Assembly: GCF_014207375.1 (NCBI RefSeq)
Contig: NZ_JACHEE010000004.1
Span: 62,001 to 126,000, forward strand
Origin: Arthrobacter sp. AZCC_0090
GTDB taxonomy: Bacteria; Actinomycetota; Actinomycetes; Actinomycetales; Micrococcaceae
DNA length: 64,000 bases
Direction of reading: 5' to 3'
Under the pieces are notes generated by a model. That model worked only from the letters and a program-made list of their open reading frames with translations. It was not told the origin of the DNA and searched no databases. A program made the translations under genes and the position numbers. Shown one piece after another: positions 35,410-44,365 of the stretch; the first letter of the stretch is position 1, and each line of letters begins with the position of its first letter.

Positions 35410-37627
35410 GTCGACCCAACAACTGGTCCAGGCCGAAGCGCTCCTCCAGCTGGGCTCGGTTCAACTGACCGTGGTAGTGCTCCTCCAAGAGCGGCATGAG
35501 CTCGTACTTCCAGATCCGGCGCAGCCCGGCGGGGTTCTGGGCCGCGTTCTTCATGAAATAGGAGGGTCCGATCATCAGGTCCCGGTCCCAGTCGTCAATG
35601 GAGTCGTTCAAGGCATCAAGCAGGTCCGCGTTGAGGGTATCCAGGCCGCGGGCAGCGAGGAAGCGACGAAGCGAGCCGCGGATCGGTTCCACCTTCGGGT
35701 GCAATTCGACGAAAGCGAAACGGCGGCGGATGGCCGCATCCATCATGGCGATGGAGCGGTCTGCCGTGTTCATGGTGCCGATGATGTAAAGGTTGTCCGG
35801 CAGGCTGAACGGCTCGTTGGGGCTGTACTGGAGATAGATGCGGTCGTCGCGGTACTCCAACAGGAAGTACAGCTCACCGAACACCTTGGCCAGGTTTGCC
35901 CGGTTCATTTCGTCGATGATGAGGAAGTAGGGCTTGTTGGAATTCCCGGGTTTCGCGGCTTCTTCCGCGAGGCGTCGCAGCGGTCCGGCCACGAGCTTGA
36001 ACGAAACCTGGCCGTCGTCGGTCTTGTCCGGCCGGTAGCCCTCGAAGAAGTCCTCGTACGCGTATGACGGGTGGAACTGCACCAGCTTGACACGTTCGTC
36101 GGTGCTATCCCCCGCGAGCTCGGCAGCCAAGTGCTTGGCGAGGTAGGTCTTGCCTGTCCCCGGCGGCCCATAGAGCACCAGTTGGCGGTTCTCCTCCAGA
36201 AGCTCGGCGATCTCCTTGAGCGGCTCGAGTTCCATGTGCAAGGAGGCAGCGAACTCGTCCGTGAGGGGGCGGAACCCTTCCAAGACGGGCTCGACGACGG
36301 TGTCCGGGGCGGCGGTGTCCTCGCCGTCGGATTCGGCTTCGGCAGGCAGGAGCGACTGCAGCGACTGGATAACCTTGGTGACGTCCACGACAATCCCCGG
36401 CGTGGAGAGCTGGCGTTGGACGTGCCGTGGAGCCTCCGCGATGGGGTGGGTCTCGTCAAACCAGCGCACTTTGCGGCGCAGCCGGCGGTTATCTCCGTTG
36501 TGTTCAGGTTCTCCCAGGACCACGCCGATCCTGACGGCTCCGGAGCTCTGGAACAGGGCGAGATCGCCCGGCTTCATCACGGTCAGGAATGCGAAGACCG
36601 CGGTCTTGGTATCTTCACGCTCCACATAGCCGAGATGTTTGTAATCTTCGTCCACCGCATGCTGGACCACACCAGCTGTGACGCCGGGGTTGAGTTCGCG
36701 GAGGTGTTCGACGTCGAGGGTTGACTTTTCTTCGTCCTGCCACCCGGCGAGGAGCTCGGCGGAGTCTTGGTGCGTGCGTAGCAGCCATGCACGGCGGCCG
36801 GGATCTCCCACTTTGCGCCATTGGCTGACGAGCTGCCGATCGTACCAATCGATGCGCTGGCCCGCCTGTTCGTCCAGGTGCAGCCGGATCCGGTGGACGT
36901 CCGCGGTGATGTCGTTTTCGGTTTCGCCGTGGGCGCCGCCTACGAGAGAAGCGAATGCGTCCCGGATTTCGCGCCGCTCCACATCAGCCACCACGGGCTC
37001 GAAGTAGCTGGGCCATGCCAGGTATTCGATGCTTCGCCGGATGGCTGGCTGGTCCTCGGGTGTTGCCGCGGCGAGTTCGTGGAATTTCAATGGGTCTTTG
37101 AGGGCTTTGGTGATGCTCGCGTTGGACTGGCCGTCCACGTGCGCCACGAAACGGCATAGCCAGGTGAGGTGGTCCCAGATGGTCCAGTTGAACTCTGCGG
37201 TCCGGTCACGGATGACGCCGTGATCCGTCATGCCTTGGTACAGCTCCTTGGGCAGCTCGAGCTCGGGATCGAGCCAAGACGCAGCCTCGGCAACGCGGGC
37301 ACGCTTCACCTTGAGCGACTTGACCTCATGGGCCAGTGGCAGGGATTGGAGGAAGAGGAGCTCCACGGCGAGCAACTTGGCTTCCCGCGATGCCCCTTCC
37401 AGGTTTTGGCGCAGGTTGGTCATCATGGGCGCTTTGGAGTCCGCGACGCCGCGCTCCAACCGCTCCAGGAGCTCGGCGGCGGCGTCCACGGTCCAGGTAC
37501 GGGTACCGGAGTCGAGCGCAGAAGCCTTGCCTTGCAGCCCCGGCCCCAGCACGAACCACGCCGCATCTTCGATCTCCTTGGAGATACCGGGGGCACGGGT
37601 CAGCGGGGTTTTGGTGGAGGGAGTCAC
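35396..37627 (-). CDS. mcrB: McrB, AAA+ GTPase subunit of McrBC
   Basis: A 743-residue protein. The C-terminal AAA+ domain has Walker A GPPGTGKT at about residue 489, FHPSYAYEDFFEGYRP, Walker B FLIIDEMNRAN and the McrB hallmark NTADRS, which reads guanine nucleotides. The N-terminal 480 residues are longer than in E. coli McrB; a stretch near 350-430 (VMKPGDLALFQSSGAVRIGVVLG) resembles an EVE/PUA-type modified-base reader, which is inference. Start is GTG, inside a 13-bp inverted repeat that may control expression. It is co-transcribed with mcrC; vsr and a membrane protein lie downstream. Confidence 0.9.
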   Translation of the reverse strand: MTPSTKTPLTRAPGISKEIEDAAWFVLGPGLQGKASALDSGTRTWTVDAAAELLERLERGVADSKAPMMTNLRQNLEGASREAKLLAVELLFLQSLPLAHEVKSLKVKRARVAEAASWLDPELELPKELYQGMTDHGVIRDRTAEFNWTIWDHLTWLCRFVAHVDGQSNASITKALKDPLKFHELAAATPEDQPAIRRSIEYLAWPSYFEPVVADVERREIRDAFASLVGGAHGETENDITADVHRIRLHLDEQAGQRIDWYDRQLVSQWRKVGDPGRRAWLLRTHQDSAELLAGWQDEEKSTLDVEHLRELNPGVTAGVVQHAVDEDYKHLGYVEREDTKTAVFAFLTVMKPGDLALFQSSGAVRIGVVLGEPEHNGDNRRLRRKVRWFDETHPIAEAPRHVQRQLSTPGIVVDVTKVIQSLQSLLPAEAESDGEDTAAPDTVVEPVLEGFRPLTDEFAASLHMELEPLKEIAELLEENRQLVLYGPPGTGKTYLAKHLAAELAGDSTDERVKLVQFHPSYAYEDFFEGYRPDKTDDGQVSFKLVAGPLRRLAEEAAKPGNSNKPYFLIIDEMNRANLAKVFGELYFLLEYRDDRIYLQYSPNEPFSLPDNLYIIGTMNTADRSIAMMDAAIRRRFAFVELHPKVEPIRGSLRRFLAARGLDTLNADLLDALNDSIDDWDRDLMIGPSYFMKNAAQNPAGLRRIWKYELMPLLEEHYHGQLNRAQLEERFGLDQLLGRLAAR

Positions 37628-37658
37628 CCTGCCAACTTACATGGTTTGGCAGGGTGAC
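37623..37658. promoter_or_regulatory. Perfect inverted repeat over the mcrB start codon
   Basis: GTCACCCTGCCAA (37623-37635) and its exact reverse complement (37646-37658) flank a 10-base spacer. The repeat contains the mcrB GTG start (37625-37627) and its AGGG ribosome site. As RNA it would hide the start in a hairpin; as DNA it could be an operator. Confidence 0.7.
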
Positions 37659-37772
37659 GGCATCAGGAAAGCTGGCGTCCCCGCCTCATGCGCCCCACCT
37701 CATGTCTTCTGCCACATGCGTCCCGTCTCTTGCCTTCTGCCGCACGCGTGCCGCGCCGGTGCACTCAGCAAA

Positions 37773-39734
37773 TCAGTGCATTCCGAACCGATAGCTGGCA
37801 GGCACGGGCTCGCCTGGGCACACTTTCTGCCAGAGGTCCGCGATCCCGTCCTCTCCTTCGCGGATGTCCGGTATCTCGACGCCGTCCCGCAACATCCCCG
37901 CTGCTTCCAGGCCCCTGCCGACGCCCGCAAGGGCGAGTGCCGTCAAGAAACGAACGCGTCCGACGTCGGACATTCCGGCAGGTGCCTCGCTCGCCAACGC
38001 GAGTGCTTGGGCGGGGTTTCCGTGCCGGATGTTGAGGGTCATGGCTTCGCTGAGCAGGGGGATGCTGCTCAGCTCCAGCCGGCTTGCGGCGGCCAGTTCA
38101 GCCAAGCCTTCGTCAATGTTGTTGGTGGCGAGCAGCGCAGTGGCCCGGCCCCGGTGGGCGAGGACTGTGGAACGAGGCGAAAGCGAGGCGGTTCCGAGGG
38201 CGTCACCATACCCGGTGATCGCGCCGGCGAGGTCTTGGCGGGCGTGCTTCATGGTGGCCAGGTGGAACTGGGCCTCTGCTCCCCCATCCTTCGCGAGGAG
38301 TTCTTCCCAATCGGTTCCAGCCACGAAACTCTTGGCGCCAAGGAAACTCGCTCCATCCAACAGGCTGTGCCAAGGACCTGTTTCCTCGATGGCCTCCGGG
38401 GTTGCATCATCGGCGAAGGGTGTACCGATTTCGTCCAGCCACCCGCGGCCTGAGCGTCGCCGTCGGGCACTTTCCAAAGCACCCCAGGCGCTGCCGCGCA
38501 CCAGCATCTCGTCCGGAGGCAGCCCGTAGTTCCGCGTGGCTTCGGCGAGCGCGTCTTCAAGCTCCGCGTCCGGGACGAGGTCTTCGAGCCGGGCGCTGGC
38601 GTGGGCCACAGCCCCATCCCAATCCTGTCCATGGGAGGTTCCGGGATCCAGTTTGGCGTTGCCGTAGGCCTCCACCCAGCTCCACTCGGCGCCGGCAGGC
38701 ATGACGAGGTGCTCGAACTGGGTTTGCGCCAGCCCAGCCTGGATCTCCGCGTACGGGCCGGCTCCGGGGCTGAGCCATTCCTGCCAGCGCTTCCCGCCGT
38801 CGCCCTGGCCCCAGACGAACAGCTTCTTCCCCCGCAGGAGGCTTGTGGACAGCATGGCCAGGCCGTCGCCGTCGCGGTCTACCGCGGCTATCCAATGCCG
38901 ATGTCCCGGCTGGATGTCGAAGAAGAAGTCCGCCGCGTGCGGGCTGTTGACGAGCCACGTGGCATCCGTTCCTTGGTGCTCCGTGGGCCGGACGCGGGCG
39001 ATGTCCGTGGTGTAGTCACTGCCGAAGGCCTCGGAGGCGGGCGCAATCACCCGTGTTTCCGGCGTCTCCGGAACGGCGGCGTTGCTCCACCAGTACATGG
39101 GGACGTCGTGGTCATGGGGGTTGCGGATCCGGACCGCGGTGAGGAGAACGTCCGAGTCCTCCGGAAGCCACATGTCGACCTGGAAAACCACTTCCCGGAG
39201 GCGTTCGAACTCCCACATCCGCAGCACGTCGTGCCCCTCGGGCGTTTTGACGATGGCGGTGTGCAAAGGATCGCACGTGGTGGGCGAGTGCCCGCGGGTG
39301 CCAATGTTCCATTCGAGGCCGCCGGCGAACCAGGCTTTGCGGAGCGCGATGTTGGCGAACTGCAGGGTTCCGTGGGTGTGAAGAAGCTGTTTACCCGAGG
39401 CTTTGTCGAGGAGCTCCCAGAGCCTGCCGCCCAAGGTCGGGAGGACAACTGCCCGCAGCTTGCTGTTTTCGAGCACGACGGCGGGCACCTCGTGGGCGGT
39501 CCGCTCACGCGAGTAGCCGTCCTGCATCAGGTACGGGAACATGTTCGGCACTTGCCCATAGCGGGCGGCGGCCTGCAATTCCTCCGGGACGCCGTCGCCG
39601 ATCCTGTAGGGCTGGTCCAGTTCTGCCATGACCACCGGCAGCGGGCTGTTGGGACCCAACTCCGCCATGTTCAGGGTGACGGTGGAGAAGCCCAGGGTGC
39701 TTGCCTTGTCCGTCTTCTCGGTATTTTCGAACAT
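37773..39734 (-). CDS. DUF5107 / TPR-type protein
   Basis: A 653-residue cytosolic protein. The N-terminal two-thirds match DUF5107 (a galactose-mutarotase-like beta fold; LPTLGGRLWELLDK, WFAGGLEWNIGTRGH, YWWSNAAVPET), and the C-terminal third has helical repeats of TPR character. DUF5107 proteins occur in carbohydrate-utilisation loci of soil bacteria, but no reaction is established to my knowledge. The ATG overlaps the stop of the upstream hydrolase-like gene by one base (TGATG), so the two form an operon. Confidence 0.82.
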   Translation of the reverse strand: MFENTEKTDKASTLGFSTVTLNMAELGPNSPLPVVMAELDQPYRIGDGVPEELQAAARYGQVPNMFPYLMQDGYSRERTAHEVPAVVLENSKLRAVVLPTLGGRLWELLDKASGKQLLHTHGTLQFANIALRKAWFAGGLEWNIGTRGHSPTTCDPLHTAIVKTPEGHDVLRMWEFERLREVVFQVDMWLPEDSDVLLTAVRIRNPHDHDVPMYWWSNAAVPETPETRVIAPASEAFGSDYTTDIARVRPTEHQGTDATWLVNSPHAADFFFDIQPGHRHWIAAVDRDGDGLAMLSTSLLRGKKLFVWGQGDGGKRWQEWLSPGAGPYAEIQAGLAQTQFEHLVMPAGAEWSWVEAYGNAKLDPGTSHGQDWDGAVAHASARLEDLVPDAELEDALAEATRNYGLPPDEMLVRGSAWGALESARRRRSGRGWLDEIGTPFADDATPEAIEETGPWHSLLDGASFLGAKSFVAGTDWEELLAKDGGAEAQFHLATMKHARQDLAGAITGYGDALGTASLSPRSTVLAHRGRATALLATNNIDEGLAELAAASRLELSSIPLLSEAMTLNIRHGNPAQALALASEAPAGMSDVGRVRFLTALALAGVGRGLEAAGMLRDGVEIPDIREGEDGIADLWQKVCPGEPVPASYRFGMH

Positions 39735-42700
39735 CAGTGTTTTCCAATCGTCAACAGAAGCCCGCGCTTCGGCTCAAGGGTGATGGGCTGGCCGGACCCG
39801 TAGCTCGCAGCCGTTTGAAATCCTTCGATGGGCTGCACCGTCACCGGGCTCGCGGCGAGGCCCGCAGCCCCATCAGCCGACAGCGCTGAGGCCGCTCCGC
39901 CGTCGAACACCAATGACACGTCCACCGGTTCAGCCGCCCACGACGCGAGCGCCACTACCGCTGAGCCATCCGACGTCAGCCAGGTGGTGGTCAAAACCTC
40001 CGGGTTGCTGCTCCGGATCGGGGCGTCGCTGGCCCAATGGCCGATCATGGTGGCTTCCTCCAGGCCGTTGTCCGCCCAGAATCGCCACAACGGCCGGTTG
40101 TCGATGGCGGGTGCCCGGCCTGTCATGGCGAACACCATGCCGCGCCAGGGATTGCCGCCACCTTCCAACATCTCCCCCATCAGGCCAAAGGGAATCCCGG
40201 AAAGCTCCACGAGCCAGTATTCGGGAGAGGTATTTTCGTAGTCGAAGTACTCCCCGAACCACAGCCTGTCCACATAGGGCATGTGCTCCATGTACAGGTT
40301 CGCCGAAGAAGCGAACCCGTCCCGAGCGGTGAACTGATTGGCCGAATGCAGGTCGATGTCCGGTCCCGATGTTTCCCCGCAATTTCGCTCCAAGACTTTG
40401 CGGACGCGGAGCATGCTGTGGCGGTCGTAGGCGATGTCATCGAGGTAGATGCCGTCTATGCCGGTGCGACGGACCAGCTCGGCCAGGCTTTTCACGTAGA
40501 AGTTCTCCCAACGCGATTCCCCGCTGGTGACCACCGCGATGTCATCCACGTCGGGGGCGAACCACGCGGACACATAGCCGCTGCCAACGTGTTCCTGCAA
40601 CCAGATGTGGCCGAGGCCCGGTCCGTCGCTGAACACTTCGTGTCCCAGGGAGAGCAACGGCAGCAGCTCGGGGCTATGGAAGGTCAGTTCCCGGACGGTG
40701 TTGTAGACCTTGGCCTTGAGACCGCTCCGGTGAGCTTCCTCGACGTAGTTGGCCAATCTTCCGGCCGTGAGAAGGGGATCGTTGATGTACGGGGCCGGTG
40801 CCGTGGCGTGATGGACATTGACCATGGTGGCGCCAGACGCAGCGATGGCCTCCGGCTCGGCAGGGGCGTGGAAGAAGCGATGAGCCAAATGCTTGGCAGG
40901 GGTAATGGGCTTGAAAGGAGTGAGCAAGAGCCGGAAGTCGAAGTCCAGCGTCTGCCCCGCGGCCAAGCTGCGGCTGCCGCTGAAGGCAGAGAGCGTGACT
41001 GTTTCGCCTGCAGTCCGCAGCGCCACACCACCCTGCACCGAGGCGCCTTGCCGGTTGGCCCACGACGCCGGTTCCACCAGCGGCTTCTCTCGGTAAAAGT
41101 TGGTGTTGAGTGGCCGTTGATAATTGCCGTCGCGCAGGGCAAGTTGCAGGCCTGCGTTTACGCTGCCCAGCCAGAAGGAGTCCTGGTTGTGATCTGCCAC
41201 GTCCCAGGTCCAATCAAGGATTTCGGGTCGGCGGCCGCCGGGAACGCCGAGCCCCATGGCGAGCGGAACAACGGCCTCGTGGAAGTCGAGCCGCAAGCCG
41301 GCGTCGTCCACCTCCAGCGGTTGCCCGCCGGTGAGGCGCAGCGAAATGGTACACGCGCCGTCGGCCTCCAAGGTGCCGCGCAGCTCTGCTGAGAGCCCGA
41401 CGTCGGTCGGCTCGCCGGCTGTCCACTGCGAGCGCCACGACACTTGGGCGGGGCCGTCGACCGTGAACTCCAGGGTCGAGTAGCTCCATCGCAACGGCCC
41501 TTTCCCGCCAGGGAGGTCGGCAAGGGTGATGTCGAAATGGAAAGGCGCGGCGAGCAGTTCGACGGCGGGGCCATCACACGCGGTGACCGCAGGAGTGAAG
41601 GTCGAGGTCAGCTGGGCCGGGAGGCCGGACTCCGCAAGCTGCACCTGGCGGCCGAGGATGCTGAGCCTGCGGCCCGGTTCGTCAAGAAGCACAGACGTGA
41701 ACGGGGCGACGAGTTCGCGATCCTGGGCTGCCGCCGAATCCAGCCAAGCAAGGCGGCGAAGGTACTCAGGCCTTCCAAAGCCGCCTTCGAGAATGTCCGG
41801 ATCAGCGTCGTCGAGCGTCAGGACGTCCAAAGAGATAACCACGGTACTGGCCGCGCCGCCATCCGCCGTCACGATGACGCTTGCCGTGAGGGTGGTTCCG
41901 GCGGCGTCGAACGGGATGGACAGCACGGTGTACAGGGCCTGCACGCTGCCGCGCGGAACGGTCAACGTGCGGGACATGGGCTTCCCCAAACGGTCCGCGC
42001 CACCGGTGTTGATGCAATGTCCAGCCGTGGGCGGCTGCACTTCCACCGTGACACCCGCGAGGTCCTGGATGGCGTAGAGGCCCAGCTGAATAATGTAGTC
42101 CTCGCCGGGCTGCGCAGTGTCGTTGAATTCCGTGCATGGACCATCGATGGCCCAGTGCGCCGGGAGGGCGTCCCGCATGGAGATAGGGGTGAGCCGGTTC
42201 TCCGGGAAGAGCAGGAAGGGTTCCGCAGGGTGCCGTTCGTGCAACGCGGCCACTTCGTCCGGGGTGGCGGTGAAATTCATGGGAGCGAAGGAATCCCGGG
42301 CACTTGCGGCCTCATAGCGGATCACCCGCGCGTTCCGGATCTGTTGTGATGGCTCGCCACCTAGCGCTTTCAGACGCCGGGCGGACTGCTCGACGGCGGC
42401 GGCCCACTGCGGTTCCGCGGACGGCCTTCGAGGCAGGTACTGAGCCTGGGGGTAGTGGGGCTTTCCAAGCATCGCGTACGGAAGGTAGTAGAAGTAGTAG
42501 TCGCCGGGTCCATCCACTGGTTCGAAGACGATCTGGCCGGACTCCCGCTCAGCGCGCTCCACCACCACATTGCGGACCCGGCGACCGCTCTCCGCAGAGA
42601 CCACCACGATCTCCACGCTCGCTGGTTCATCGTCATGGCGCCGCCAAGGCAGGATCACCCGGCTCGCGGCAACTCCCGCGGTAGGGGGTGCCCCATGCGC

Positions 42701-42865
42701 GCGCCCGCCTCCCCCGCCGACGAGCTCGGCCTCCCCGTCCACGATGGCCACCCGCACGACGAAGCGGTGGTTGCCATAGAGCAGCTTGTCCCACGCTCCT
42801 GTGCCACACTCCACCTCCGGATGGCCCGAAAGGTCCGAGCGGATAGCAGTATGGCCGAATTGCAT
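39734..42865 (-). CDS. Large glycoside-hydrolase-like protein (DUF6067/GH123-like)
   Basis: A 1043-residue protein with beta-rich N-terminal and C-terminal parts around a TIM-barrel-like region. That region carries GIDGIYLDDIAYDR near residue 800, typical of DUF6067/GH-type barrels with paired Asp residues. Trp-rich strands (NRPLWRFWADNG) follow. No signal peptide is visible, so it probably acts on an imported oligosaccharide or glycan. The ATG follows GGAG by about 10 bases. It is the first gene of the pair with DUF5107. A LacI-type operator candidate lies upstream at 42944-42958. The substrate is unknown. Confidence 0.7.
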   Translation of the reverse strand: MQFGHTAIRSDLSGHPEVECGTGAWDKLLYGNHRFVVRVAIVDGEAELVGGGGGRAHGAPPTAGVAASRVILPWRRHDDEPASVEIVVVSAESGRRVRNVVVERAERESGQIVFEPVDGPGDYYFYYLPYAMLGKPHYPQAQYLPRRPSAEPQWAAAVEQSARRLKALGGEPSQQIRNARVIRYEAASARDSFAPMNFTATPDEVAALHERHPAEPFLLFPENRLTPISMRDALPAHWAIDGPCTEFNDTAQPGEDYIIQLGLYAIQDLAGVTVEVQPPTAGHCINTGGADRLGKPMSRTLTVPRGSVQALYTVLSIPFDAAGTTLTASVIVTADGGAASTVVISLDVLTLDDADPDILEGGFGRPEYLRRLAWLDSAAAQDRELVAPFTSVLLDEPGRRLSILGRQVQLAESGLPAQLTSTFTPAVTACDGPAVELLAAPFHFDITLADLPGGKGPLRWSYSTLEFTVDGPAQVSWRSQWTAGEPTDVGLSAELRGTLEADGACTISLRLTGGQPLEVDDAGLRLDFHEAVVPLAMGLGVPGGRRPEILDWTWDVADHNQDSFWLGSVNAGLQLALRDGNYQRPLNTNFYREKPLVEPASWANRQGASVQGGVALRTAGETVTLSAFSGSRSLAAGQTLDFDFRLLLTPFKPITPAKHLAHRFFHAPAEPEAIAASGATMVNVHHATAPAPYINDPLLTAGRLANYVEEAHRSGLKAKVYNTVRELTFHSPELLPLLSLGHEVFSDGPGLGHIWLQEHVGSGYVSAWFAPDVDDIAVVTSGESRWENFYVKSLAELVRRTGIDGIYLDDIAYDRHSMLRVRKVLERNCGETSGPDIDLHSANQFTARDGFASSANLYMEHMPYVDRLWFGEYFDYENTSPEYWLVELSGIPFGLMGEMLEGGGNPWRGMVFAMTGRAPAIDNRPLWRFWADNGLEEATMIGHWASDAPIRSSNPEVLTTTWLTSDGSAVVALASWAAEPVDVSLVFDGGAASALSADGAAGLAASPVTVQPIEGFQTAASYGSGQPITLEPKRGLLLTIGKH

Positions 42866-42943
42866 CTTTATGACTCCTGAGTGGCATTTTCAATCGGAAT
42901 GTTGCAACTATCCTTGACCCCACAGGGCGTCATGTAAAGGGTC

Positions 42944-42958
42944 ATTGCGAAGCGCAAT
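42944..42958. promoter_or_regulatory. LacI-type operator candidate
   Basis: ATTGCGAAGCGCAAT is a 6-bp inverted repeat with a three-base centre and the TTGCG/CGCAA halves common to LacI-family operators. It lies about 80 bases upstream of the glycoside-hydrolase-like gene. No LacI gene lies in the window. Confidence 0.5.
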
Positions 42959-43049
42959 CGGAGTCATAGCGGCCAGAGCGTTCAGAATTGCCCAGGGGCA
43001 TGCTGGTGCGGTTCCTCCCGCACCTATTCAGCGGTGTGTTCAGCGGATC

Positions 43050-43790
43050 TCATCCGACAGCTGCGCGAGCTGCCTTCACCACATCGCGGTCGGTGACCAT
43101 GTATGCGGTCGGGTCTAACGGATCCGGCGTCTCGACGGAATTGTCCCGGCTGTTAAGGGTGGAAACCGTGGACTTGGCTGAAAAGTGGACCGCGCTCAGT
43201 CCTGCGGCGTGCAGAGCCGGAATATCGTCTAGGGCGAGTCCACCGCCTGCCATGACCTCAAGCCGCCCCGCTGCCCGCTGGGCCATGCGTCCAAGAGTGG
43301 CAAGTCCCGCTCCCACGGTAGGGGCACCCCCGGAAGTGAGCACTCGGGTGAATCCGAGTTCCACGAGCTGCTCGACGGCGGCCACAGGGTCCGGTGTCTG
43401 ATCGATGGCCCGGTGGAATGTCAGCTGGGCTTTGGGGTTGGTCACCAGGGCCGCGTCCGCAAGCCTCCGCGTGGCTTGGACGTCGATGTCGCCGATGGCG
43501 GTCAGAACCCCGACCACTACCCCGTCCGCTCCTTGCGTGAGCAGGAATCGGATCTCGCGGGCCATGGTGTCCAGTTCGGCAGCCGAGTACAGGAAATCAC
43601 CTGGACGGCTGCGGACGAGCGGGTGTATCTCCAGCCTTCCCGCTACAGCTTCCTGCGCCGCATCCATGAGGCCTTGGCTTGGGGTCAGTCCGCCAAGTTC
43701 CAAGGCGCTGCAGAGTTCAATCCGGTCCGCGCCCTCTTCGGCAGCAACGGTGGCACCTTGGACACCGACGGCGACGATCTCGAGTTTCAT
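43050..43790 (-). CDS. cutC: CutC-family protein
   Basis: A 246-residue TIM-barrel protein with CutC hallmarks: EEGADRIELCSAL, GGLTPSQGLM, IHPLVRSRPGDF and TFHRAIDQT. CutC was first linked to copper tolerance in E. coli; its biochemical role is still unclear, and many copies are not copper-related. It is monocistronic. A large palindrome at 43823-43878 separates it from the upstream thioesterase gene. Confidence 0.92.
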   Translation of the reverse strand: MKLEIVAVGVQGATVAAEEGADRIELCSALELGGLTPSQGLMDAAQEAVAGRLEIHPLVRSRPGDFLYSAAELDTMAREIRFLLTQGADGVVVGVLTAIGDIDVQATRRLADAALVTNPKAQLTFHRAIDQTPDPVAAVEQLVELGFTRVLTSGGAPTVGAGLATLGRMAQRAAGRLEVMAGGGLALDDIPALHAAGLSAVHFSAKSTVSTLNSRDNSVETPDPLDPTAYMVTDRDVVKAARAAVG

Positions 43791-43822
43791 GGGGAAACTC
43801 TACGGCTACCCGGCGCCGAGAC

Positions 43823-43878
43823 CGCGGGTGTGGACCGTGGGCTGCGTTCCGGAACGCAGCCAACGGTCCACACCCGCG
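43823..43878 (-). terminator. 56-bp near-perfect palindrome, probable terminator
   Basis: Arms 43823-43850 and 43851-43878 pair at 27 of 28 positions with no spacer. It lies between the thioesterase stop and cutC. There is no T-run, so termination is inferred from position; it could also extrude as a cruciform. Confidence 0.6.
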
Positions 43879-43910
43879 CATTCGAACGGGCGGAGAGGAA
43901 TAGACAGCAG

Positions 43911-44327
43911 CTAGGCCCGGTAGGGTTCCAACTGGTGCTTTTGCTCCGGCGTGAGCCTGCGGACCCGGCCGGTGGACTCATCCACAAAGGCAAGGTGCGT
44001 GCTGGCTTTGACGCAGTCCTCGCCGGTCACCGGATCCTTGATGACGTAGTGGAGGTCAAAGCTGGCACCCTTCACGGCACCCACCCAGATCTCAACCACT
44101 GCCGGTACGTTCCGGTACTCCAAGGTGCGGACGTACCGGACCTTGTGCTCCACCACAAGGGTCATGACCCCATCCTCAACATTGTTGAAAACGGAGACCG
44201 GCGGTTCAACGCCAGGCAAACCGGCACCGCGGGGCGGACCGAAGGCCGCGATACGGGCTTCCTCCAACATCCGGACAATCTGGACGTTGTTGATGTGCCC
44301 GTAAGCGTCCATATCGCCCCAACGCAT
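43911..44327 (-). CDS. Acyl-CoA thioesterase (4HBT/hotdog family)
   Basis: A 138-residue hotdog-fold thioesterase. The active-site helix is MRWGDMDAYGHINNVQI, with the catalytic Asp in GDMD, followed by the beta strands typical of YbgC/4HBT proteins. The ATG at 44327 begins right at the conserved motif; the few residues usually found before it (here VQVP) have no ATG, GTG or TTG, so the true start is slightly uncertain. It lies 38 bases after the ABC exporter operon and may be co-transcribed. Confidence 0.87.
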   Translation of the reverse strand: MRWGDMDAYGHINNVQIVRMLEEARIAAFGPPRGAGLPGVEPPVSVFNNVEDGVMTLVVEHKVRYVRTLEYRNVPAVVEIWVGAVKGASFDLHYVIKDPVTGEDCVKASTHLAFVDESTGRVRRLTPEQKHQLEPYRA

Positions 44328-44365
44328 AGGGACTTGGACGGTGATTGGCTGGGCGTGATGCGGGC

